From: CANJJB01 sp964449295 | Lineage (GTDB): Bacteria; Chlamydiota; Chlamydiia; Chlamydiales; Rhabdochlamydiaceae | Assembly (NCBI GenBank): GCA_964449295.1 | Contig: CAYUZN010000081.1 | Coordinates: 1-8,662, forward strand | DNA: 8,662 bases | Direction: 5' to 3' | In this document: piece by piece, positions 1 through 5,597 of the stretch | Layout: each line of letters opens with the position of its first letter | Position numbering within the stretch: the stretch's first letter is position 1 | The notes under the pieces: model-generated | Told to the model about the DNA's origin: nothing | Seen by the model: only the letters and a program-made list of their open reading frames with translations | The model's database searches: none | Program-made: the position numbers and the translations under genes

Positions 1-630
1 TGTTTGATCTGTTGTTTGATTAAAGATCACAATCGCATTATTCGTAATGTTTCCTGTAAGGCCGAATGCGTCTCCTGAAAGAGGCCCAGCTGAAACAGTT
101 GTCCCTTCTGTATAGGAATTAAGGCCATATAAACCGACAGATCCTATGCCAGTTTTTGTAAGAGTTCCTACTCCAGTAATTTGTCCTGAAATAAGATTAG
201 AGCTATCGCCAACTCCTGCTTGTAATTGAGTTACGTCGATTGTTAAGCCGCTTGATGGAACCGTTATATTAGTTGCTAGAGTCGTAGATGCTGAAGGAGT
301 TTGAATACTAAGCGATTCCAGGGAAAATTGATTGCCAGTTGAGCTACTAACATTATAGGGTGTGGAAGTGTCACTGCCAGTAAATCGCATCTCCTTAACG
401 GCAAAAGTTGAGGGACTTAGATTATTAACAGGGCTTGCATGAGAGACTCCTGTGGGAAAGACAATGACTGTATCTGTCAGAGAAGAGGTCGGAACTAACC
501 CACCACTCCAATTTCCTGATACGTTCATGTTGTTATCTATAGCGCCTGTCCACGTATAGAAGGTATCTGCAAATATAAGAGAGGTATAGAAAAAACAAGA
601 TGATAACAAAAAAGAGGGGAAAATACGCAT
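1..630 (-). CDS. Autotransporter-like secreted protein, N-terminal part (3' end outside window)
   Basis: The frame runs open from ATG at 630 to the window edge, giving 210 residues with no stop. Residues 1-21 form a signal peptide: MR, a hydrophobic stretch, and a likely cleavage after IFA at residue 21. The mature part is rich in Ser, Thr, Gly and Asn, as expected of a beta-helical passenger. Residues about 154-182 match the autotransporter-associated beta-strand repeat pattern (GTLTKTG, then L.GLNSYT.GTTVSAG). An early W..NW..G..P block (residues 27-48) also recurs in such passengers. AGG sits 7 nt before the ATG. Family knowledge suggests export by Sec and either a C-terminal beta-barrel or surface attachment, but the translocator part lies off the window. 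It could equally be a non-autotransporter protein built from these repeats. The secreted beta-solenoid call is firm; the exact secretion route is inferred. Confidence 0.8.
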   Translation of the reverse strand, partial: MRIFPSFLLSSCFFYTSLIFADTFYTWTGAIDNNMNVSGNWSGGLVPTSSLTDTVIVFPTGVSHASPVNNLSPSTFAVKEMRFTGSDTSTPYNVSSSTGNQFSLESLSIQTPSASTTLATNITVPSSGLTIDVTQLQAGVGDSSNLISGQITGVGTLTKTGIGSVGLYGLNSYTEGTTVSAGPLSGDAFGLTGNITNNAIVIFNQTTDQT

Positions 631-688
631 GGGCACACCTAAAAAATAGTTAGGCTCCTTATACAAAAAAATAAAATTAAATAATACA

Positions 689-694
689 ATTATA
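689..694 (-). promoter_or_regulatory. Possible -10 box for the autotransporter-like gene
   Basis: The minus strand reads TATAAT here, about 60 nt upstream of the ATG at 630, inside a very AT-rich stretch (660-710). No good -35 hexamer lies at the normal distance, so the call rests on the -10 alone. The upstream part of this promoter would run into the -35 of the rightward RNA promoter at 709-714. Confidence 0.35.
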
Positions 695-708
695 CGTAAA
701 TTATTTAT

Positions 709-737
709 TTGACATTTTTGCGCTTGGGTGATAAATT
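709..737 (+). promoter_or_regulatory. Sigma70-type promoter of the structured RNA candidate
   Basis: A perfect TTGACA (709-714) is followed by a 17-nt spacer and TAAATT (732-737), a 4/6 match to the -10 consensus. Transcription would start near 744. No protein gene lies downstream on this strand before a strong terminator at 967-1013, so the promoter appears to serve a non-coding RNA. Confidence 0.6.
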
Positions 738-743
738 ACAGAT

Positions 744-1013
744 AGGGAAGCTATGAGCTTTAAGTTTAAATATGCCTGGTTCTTGTAATCAGCATAGTTA
801 ACTGAAGCACTCAAGGTACCATGCCCTCTAAAAGAGGTAATTGACTATAGATCTGTTTCATTAACAGACTGTAATCTTAATAGCTTGAGTCACACTTAGC
901 TGATCTCCTTCCCGTGAGCTACGGCTGCACTGGACCCACATCATAAAATGGGAAGGGTATTTCTAATGGGGTAAAGGAGCTGATTTTATCAGGCCTTTGC
1001 TCCATTTTTTTTT
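744..1013 (+). ncRNA. Candidate free-standing structured RNA, about 270 nt, family not recognised
   Basis: The stretch lies between a TTGACA promoter and a strong terminator and is packed with paired elements. AAGCTAT (748-754) pairs with ATAGCTT (880-886), and TAAG (761-764) with CTTA (876-879). Together they enclose three hairpins: 771-796 (two 5-bp helices around a bulged C), 825-837 (CCTCT/AGAGG) and 852-868 (TCTGTT/AACAGA). A second domain has CCTTCCC (907-913) paired with GGGAAGG (950-956). It encloses GTGAGC/GCTGCAC (914-930), capped by a UACG tetraloop on a C-G pair, a very stable UNCG-type loop. I looked for the conserved cores of RNase P RNA, tmRNA and SRP RNA and did not see them. 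6S RNA is possible by size but its pattern is not evident. The next gene is on the opposite strand, so this is not a riboswitch leader. Boundaries are inferred from the promoter and terminator. Confidence 0.55.
967..1013 (+). terminator. Strong intrinsic terminator of the RNA candidate
   Basis: An 11-bp stem pairs 967-977 with 994-1004, including G-U pairs. It is stacked on a second 5-bp helix (CTGAT 980-984 with ATCAG 988-992) with a TTT loop. Nine T residues follow at 1005-1013. The T-tract exists only on the plus strand, so it ends rightward transcription. It abuts the stop codon of the convergent minus-strand gene. Confidence 0.85.
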
Positions 1014-2178
1014 AAGAAAGTGATGAAAGTTGTATGACAAGAGGGTGTTTTTCTTTTGTTTTTCTCCATTCGATGTAGAAACCTGTGACGATACTTACAG
1101 ATTCCAATACACCGTCTTGAATAACAGTTGTTAGATCGCAGCCTATCTCAAATATTTTATCATCCATTGATAGTAATATATACATAGTTTTTGTTTTTTC
1201 ATCTTCTGAATCATAGAAGAGAGGTGTTCCACTACAAGGCCCTTTCTTGCCTTCTTTATGTGATAATACAAAGGCTTCTTTGTAGGTAATCTTGTCGGAA
1301 GACGGGTTGTTTGGAAGACTACTTAAAACAAAGGGGGTGAAATGTTTATCTAGGAAAAATTCTCGGTCTTTTAGATTTCCAAACGTCTCTTTTATTGTGT
1401 TTGGACTGCAAACGAAACTATCATCAGTATACGCACTTGGATCCCTTTTTGGTGCGCTAATCGTTGTAGGAGATAATAATCCGCAAGAGGTGATTTGATG
1501 GGCAAGTGGGTTGTTGATCCGTTCTGTTAGCAACCGAGTTAAGGTTGGTGAATTTTCAAAATTGGTTTTGAGTGGATTAAGAGCCTGTAAATCGGGAGGC
1601 TGTAGAGCTGTTTTTTCTTTAGACCATTCTGTAGAGCAGAGACTCACTTTCCACTGATTGATTTCAGATGTTTGAGTGAAAATCATACAAAGCTGATGAT
1701 AAGAAGTAAAATTTTGTGGATTAGTACACAAGAGATTATTAATGCCTATAGTTAAAGGGTCTTTGGAGAAGGTGAAGATAGGTTGAGACTGTTCTAGATT
1801 GAAAGGTCCGTTATGTAATTTTTTTAAATAGCCAGTTGCTATAGCCTTATTATTTGACAAGAATGCAGCAAGGGCTTCTTGCGAAGGGTTATCGAAAGTA
1901 GATTGACTGCTAGCAATTGTTTGATTAAAAGTATCAACATGAATTGAGATGACACGATGTCGATCCAAAGCAGTAGATTGTTCCAGTAGCTGTTTGTGTT
2001 CAGGGGGTACAGATGTGAGAAACTTCTCTATGGTCTTTTTCATATCTTCAGGAGATTGAGAAGGGGGTAGGATCTCTTTTTTAGAAATGTCTGGCTTTTT
2101 ACTAAAGAAGACTCTTTTTGCAACGAAGACAACAATTGCCAAAAAAAGAATACCTACGGCAATCTGCTTCCTCTCCAA
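1012..2178 (-). CDS. Hypothetical protein with N-terminal membrane anchor
   Basis: I do not recognise this 388-residue protein. Residues about 6-22 are an uninterrupted hydrophobic helix after MERK and before a basic stretch, so it is probably an inner-membrane-anchored or exported protein with a large soluble C-terminal part. That part contains seven cysteines spread between about residues 150 and 350 and has no recognisable catalytic motif. Codons follow normal usage and the frame is intact. The start is TTG with no clear Shine-Dalgarno sequence. An in-frame stop lies a short way upstream and no ATG or GTG intervenes, so TTG at 2176-2178 is the best choice. The leader of about 60 nt fits the TATAAT at 2246-2251. 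The gene ends on the T-tract of the convergent RNA terminator and has no T-tract terminator of its own. Confidence 0.75.
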   Translation of the reverse strand: MERKQIAVGILFLAIVVFVAKRVFFSKKPDISKKEILPPSQSPEDMKKTIEKFLTSVPPEHKQLLEQSTALDRHRVISIHVDTFNQTIASSQSTFDNPSQEALAAFLSNNKAIATGYLKKLHNGPFNLEQSQPIFTFSKDPLTIGINNLLCTNPQNFTSYHQLCMIFTQTSEINQWKVSLCSTEWSKEKTALQPPDLQALNPLKTNFENSPTLTRLLTERINNPLAHQITSCGLLSPTTISAPKRDPSAYTDDSFVCSPNTIKETFGNLKDREFFLDKHFTPFVLSSLPNNPSSDKITYKEAFVLSHKEGKKGPCSGTPLFYDSEDEKTKTMYILLSMDDKIFEIGCDLTTVIQDGVLESVSIVTGFYIEWRKTKEKHPLVIQLSSLS

Positions 2179-2245
2179 TTGATAGGGAAATAAGAAGACG
2201 GTATGCTGCTAGAAGATAGAGTAAAATTAGAATTTTCATGAAAGC

Positions 2246-2275
2246 ATTATAACTAACTAATGGATTTTTTGACTA
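2246..2275 (-). promoter_or_regulatory. Leftward promoter for the 388-residue protein
   Basis: The minus strand shows TAGTCA (2275-2270, 4/6 to TTGACA), an 18-nt spacer and a perfect TATAAT (2251-2246). The start site would be near 2239, leaving a leader of about 60 nt before the TTG start. The -10 overlaps the plus-strand -10 of the divergent glycosyltransferase gene. Confidence 0.5.
2248..2253 (+). promoter_or_regulatory. Rightward -10 box for the GT4-like gene
   Basis: TATAAC matches the -10 consensus at 5/6 and predicts a start near 2260, on or just before the first in-frame ATG. No convincing -35 is seen. An alternative is TTGATA (2179-2184), 17 nt, TATGCT (2202-2207). The box shares its TATA core with the opposite-strand promoter. 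Confidence 0.4.
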
Positions 2276-3438
2276 TGAAAATAGGGTTGATTACGCGCTC
2301 TGGTGCTGAGATGCTGTGGGCAGGGGATTTGAAGGCTTTGCAAGTGATCCAAGAGGGGATGCAGGAGCTGGGGGTGAAGGCAGATCTTATCTTTGAGTTA
2401 CCTTCTATTTCTGAGTATGATTTTTTGTTTTTGTCAAATACTTGCTTTGACTTAAGACCTAAATACAATGCTCTTAAATTGCATAATAAACGCTTTGGGC
2501 TCATTGCCTTTCATGAAGATGTGGAAAAGTATAAGCCCACACAAGAAGGTTTTTTTCGGTATGTCCAAGGGTGTATTGAGGGGACTTATCAGATAGAGTC
2601 ATTATGGGAAAATAGAGAGGTTTTTTTTCCTTTAAATCAGAAGGTTTTTTTAGATCCGTCTGTCAATCTCGATATTTTGAAAGAGGCAGAGGTTTGTATT
2701 GGAAGCTCTCCTACGGAAGTGAAAACACTTCAAAAAGATTGTCCCGAATGCAGGGCTAAGAGTGTCTTTTTTACAAGTGGTTTTGCAGAAAAAGAGGTGT
2801 CTCCTAATGAGAGCTTTTTGGAACTGACGGGGTTAACATCAAAGCAATACATCTTGCAAGTAGGCAGATTTGATTTAAGGAAAAATCAGCTAGCGTCAAT
2901 TTTAGCTACAAAAGATGTCGATCTTCCTTTCGTCTTTATTGCAACGATGACAACGCATTTTGACTACGAAAAAACCTGTCTTATGGCTATTGCCAAATAT
3001 AGACAAGCCCCAACGTTGATTGTTAGTCAAATGATCCCTTCTATGCAAGTGGGGAATTTGAGAATTTTACAGATGCCAGAGAAAAAAATCCTCTCACCTG
3101 AGATGCTCCTCAGCGCTTTTTCTCATGCCGCCCTTCATCTGCACCCAGCTTTTTATGAACTTCCAGGTTATACGTATCTTGAATCGGCTAAATTAGGAGT
3201 TCCGACAATTGCTTCCGTCTGGGCGAGCATTGGCGACTATTTTACAGATGAGAAAACAGGTGAATATACGCTTGATGGAAGGATCGACTACGTGCTTCCG
3301 TATGATCTTGTGTCTATGGAGAAACTGGTGCATAAAAAACTCTCAGAAACCTATCTTCCTAATCCTTCCCATCCGATATTTCATAGAACAAGTAGGGATG
3401 TTGCTGCGGATATTTTAGCGTGTATTCCAAGAGGCTAA
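2275..3438 (+). CDS. GT4-like (GT-B fold) glycosyltransferase
   Basis: The protein has 387 residues from this ATG. It opens directly with a beta-strand (MKIGLI), typical of GT-B enzymes. The C-terminal half carries the family hallmarks. VGRF..RKNQ (about residues 196-205) is the usual start of the nucleotide-sugar-binding domain. E295 and E303 in HPAFYELPGYTYLE form the E-x7-E motif, followed by LGVPTIAS and later LPYD. Family knowledge says such enzymes move a sugar from a nucleotide donor to a glycan, lipid or protein in the cytoplasm. Donor and acceptor cannot be read from sequence. ATG at 2260 would add five residues (MDFLT). It lies almost on the predicted start site, so a leaderless start there is possible. 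Neither ATG has a Shine-Dalgarno sequence. The stop overlaps the convergent peptidase gene by 24 bp. Confidence 0.85.
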   Translation: MKIGLITRSGAEMLWAGDLKALQVIQEGMQELGVKADLIFELPSISEYDFLFLSNTCFDLRPKYNALKLHNKRFGLIAFHEDVEKYKPTQEGFFRYVQGCIEGTYQIESLWENREVFFPLNQKVFLDPSVNLDILKEAEVCIGSSPTEVKTLQKDCPECRAKSVFFTSGFAEKEVSPNESFLELTGLTSKQYILQVGRFDLRKNQLASILATKDVDLPFVFIATMTTHFDYEKTCLMAIAKYRQAPTLIVSQMIPSMQVGNLRILQMPEKKILSPEMLLSAFSHAALHLHPAFYELPGYTYLESAKLGVPTIASVWASIGDYFTDEKTGEYTLDGRIDYVLPYDLVSMEKLVHKKLSETYLPNPSHPIFHRTSRDVAADILACIPRG

Positions 3439-5250
3439 GTAGAAAGAGAGCTCTTTTTCCAGGGCATCTTGGATGTTGTCTGCTTTGCGAAAGCCGTGTT
3501 GTTCCCCTTCATACATGACAAGCTCTGTGCGGATACCTCGCGATCTTAAAGCGGTGTACATTTTTTCTGCTTGGTTAGGGGGGACAATTTTGTCATCAAG
3601 GCCTTGGAAAAAGATAATGGGGCAATGGAGTTTATCGACGGAAAAAATAGGAGATCTGGCCTCATAAATATCTTTCCCGGCAGGATAAGGAGCAATCAGC
3701 TGATCGAGATAGCGGGACTCTGCCTTGTGTGTTTCATGAGCCAGAAGTGAAAGATCTGAAACCCCGTAGTAGCTAGCTCCTACTGTGAATAACTTGCCAA
3801 AAGTGAGTGCACAGAGCGTTGTGAATCCTCCGGCACTTCCTCCTGTGACGGCAAGTCTTTTTGGATCGGCAAGTTTCTTTTCGATGAGAAAACGAGCCCC
3901 TGCCTCACAATCTTCGACATCGGCAATGCCCCAGTTGCCCTTGAGAAGATCGCGGTAGGCTCTGCCATAGCCTGTACTTCCTGCATAGTCGACATCGAGA
4001 ATGGCAAATCCTCTGCTTGTCCAATACTGAATTTTAAGATCAAAGGTGTTGGGCGCACACCCTGTTGGTCCTCCATGTGTTTTGACAATGAGGGGAGGTG
4101 TCTCTCCAGGCTTAGGCTTGCAGCTAGCACTTGCAGGAGGGTAATAAAAGCCATAGGCAGATCTTCCATTTGCACTTGGAAAAGTGATGAATTGAGGGAT
4201 GGAGAAGAATTTTTTATCGATATGAGGAATTCTGTTATGAGCCAGTAGTTGAATATTTTTGGCTTCCAATTTTTTAGGAGATGGGATGTAGGCAATCGAT
4301 TTACCTTCTGAAAATGAGCCTTGAATAAAAGCGATATGTCCATTTTTGGCTCTGATCTGAGAGAAATAAACTCCAGGGATATCCAGTTTTTTAAAGGGAT
4401 TGAGTGTTGCAAGAGTCCAACAACCATTTTCTTCATAGGTAGCCAAGATATCTCCACCTAGGAAAGCATAAGTAGAAAGGCCAAAGACCCATTGGGGAAG
4501 GCCAAATTCTGCTTTTTTAGGACAAATGGGTTCTGGTGTGTTTTTATTTAAGCGATAGAGATTCCAGAAACCTGATTTATCAGAGATGAAATGTAAAATA
4601 CCGCTAGGTGACCACTGAGGCTGAAAAATTGACTCCGTCTCTCCTCCTGCGATATGTTTGACATTAGAGAGCTCTCCGTTAGTGAGATCGCCTACCCATA
4701 AATCGGTGCCATCCCAAGGCATGCGCTCGATGTCCCATGTCAGAAAGGCTAATTTTTTTCCGTCAGGGCTAATTTCAGGTGACGTATAAAAAGCTTTGTC
4801 TGAGGCAATAATTTTATGCTGGCCCGTCTTAAGATCTATTGCAGCCAAAAAGTTATCTTTCCCTTTTTCTCCGACAGCAATTAAGTGATCTTGGGCTACT
4901 TTAAGATCTGCAAAACGGATGCCTGGCTCTGATAGAGGTTTATCTTTGATGTAGATGCGTTGATCTTTTTCATTGACAAAGTAGAGGATGCCATTTGAAA
5001 TGGCAAACGATAAACCGCCATATTCATAGACTCTTGATCTAGCACTAAAAGGAGGAGGGAGGATGTCTTTAACTGTTCCATCAGGAGATCTTTTGACGAT
5101 CACATATCTGCCACCTTCCGTAGGGCGCATCTCATTCCAATAGATGTCATCTTGATCGATACAGATATTTTCAAAACGTTTTTGAGAGGCAGTGACGAGA
5201 GAGGCTGTGATGGGAGAGTCCCAAGTGCCGCAAGGTTTTTCAACTAACAT
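3415..5250 (-). CDS. S9 family (prolyl oligopeptidase type) serine peptidase
   Basis: The protein has 611 residues, a normal length for S9 dipeptidyl/acylaminoacyl peptidases. Residues about 20-380 form the N-terminal beta-propeller, with repeated strands such as SPDGKKLAFLTWD and PQWSPSG. The C-terminal third is the alpha/beta-hydrolase domain. It shows HGGP (H392, oxyanion region), DYAGSTGYGRAYRD, the nucleophile S472 in GGSAGG, D553 in QGLDDKIVPP and H585 in EQHGF, so the full catalytic triad is present. No signal peptide is seen, so it should be a cytoplasmic peptidase that trims short peptides; the precise specificity (acyl-aminoacyl or dipeptidyl) is not decidable. The ATG at 5250 lacks a clear Shine-Dalgarno sequence. 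The gene is divergent from the small lipoprotein gene, with 76 bp between start codons, and convergent with the GT4-like gene. Confidence 0.92.
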   Translation of the reverse strand: MLVEKPCGTWDSPITASLVTASQKRFENICIDQDDIYWNEMRPTEGGRYVIVKRSPDGTVKDILPPPFSARSRVYEYGGLSFAISNGILYFVNEKDQRIYIKDKPLSEPGIRFADLKVAQDHLIAVGEKGKDNFLAAIDLKTGQHKIIASDKAFYTSPEISPDGKKLAFLTWDIERMPWDGTDLWVGDLTNGELSNVKHIAGGETESIFQPQWSPSGILHFISDKSGFWNLYRLNKNTPEPICPKKAEFGLPQWVFGLSTYAFLGGDILATYEENGCWTLATLNPFKKLDIPGVYFSQIRAKNGHIAFIQGSFSEGKSIAYIPSPKKLEAKNIQLLAHNRIPHIDKKFFSIPQFITFPSANGRSAYGFYYPPASASCKPKPGETPPLIVKTHGGPTGCAPNTFDLKIQYWTSRGFAILDVDYAGSTGYGRAYRDLLKGNWGIADVEDCEAGARFLIEKKLADPKRLAVTGGSAGGFTTLCALTFGKLFTVGASYYGVSDLSLLAHETHKAESRYLDQLIAPYPAGKDIYEARSPIFSVDKLHCPIIFFQGLDDKIVPPNQAEKMYTALRSRGIRTELVMYEGEQHGFRKADNIQDALEKELSFYLASWNTR

Positions 5251-5326
5251 AAGAACCGAAGCTTAATCTTTTTGTTTGAAAAAATCAAAAAGAAAGGATA
5301 AGAACAGTAAAATAAGAGGTGAATTT

Positions 5327-5506
5327 ATGCGTGCTATTTTTTTATCTATAGGGACTCTTTTTTTGATGTCATGTGGAAAACCAGAGATGCCAAAAAAAGA
5401 CAACACGGCTCCAACAGAGCAGCAGGATCAAACCAATGACGATACAGATACCGATTATGTCGATGAAGAACAAGGTGGACCTGACTTTGGCCCAGGACTT
5501 GGTTGA
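5327..5506 (+). CDS. Small acidic lipoprotein (59 residues)
   Basis: The start at 5327 is supported by AGAGGTGA (5315-5322), an excellent Shine-Dalgarno sequence 4 nt before the ATG; an in-frame TTG at 5276 has none. The product begins MRAIFLSIGTLFLMSC, a lipoprotein signal with cysteine 16 as the lipidated residue. The mature part is only 44 residues. It has about a dozen Asp/Glu against three Lys, and ends in a Gly/Pro-rich tail (GGPDFGPGLG). The charge and lack of hydrophobic core suggest a disordered peptide tethered to the envelope. Its role is unknown. It resembles the tiny lipoproteins common in Gram-negative genomes rather than a defined family. A long hairpin follows 6 nt after the stop. 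Confidence 0.75.
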   Translation: MRAIFLSIGTLFLMSCGKPEMPKKDNTAPTEQQDQTNDDTDTDYVDEEQGGPDFGPGLG

Positions 5507-5512
5507 TAAATA

Positions 5513-5552
5513 ATTGGAACACAGTGACACAATTGTGTCTCTGTGTTTCAAT
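5513..5552. terminator. Long inverted repeat between convergent genes, probable bidirectional terminator
   Basis: A 12-bp stem (5513-5524 with 5541-5552) is separated by one T-T mismatch from a 5-bp upper stem (GACAC with GTGTC) and an AATT loop. It begins 6 nt after the lipoprotein stop and lies 46 nt past the stop of the convergent glycosyltransferase gene. Neither strand has a true T-tract after it, only ATTTGTAT or ATTATTTAT, so termination is inferred from place and strength. Confidence 0.55.
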
Positions 5553-5597
5553 CATTTGTATCGATTAGGAAAAGTTGCACATCGCGTAAAGTCCATG

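Noticed and set aside
744..1013. RNase P RNA, tmRNA, SRP RNA or a riboswitch
   Set aside because: None of the conserved cores I know for these RNAs is visible. There is no tRNA-like end, and no gene lies downstream on the same strand for a riboswitch to control.
1292..1498. 68-codon plus-strand frame
   Set aside because: It is antisense to the 388-residue gene, with no ribosome site or motif.
2253..2504. 83-codon minus-strand frame
   Set aside because: It is antisense to the start of the GT4-like gene, whose protein is clearly real.
3780..4457. 225-codon minus-strand open frame
   Set aside because: It lies wholly inside the S9 peptidase gene in another frame of the same strand. The peptidase frame has a full catalytic triad; this one has no recognisable domain.
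5276..5326. Longer lipoprotein start at TTG 5276
   Set aside because: It has no Shine-Dalgarno sequence and would put 17 charged residues before the lipoprotein signal; ATG 5327 has AGAGGTGA at the right distance.
5346..5555. Minus-strand frames over the small lipoprotein gene
   Set aside because: They are antisense to a lipoprotein with a strong ribosome site and pass through the hairpin at 5513-5552.
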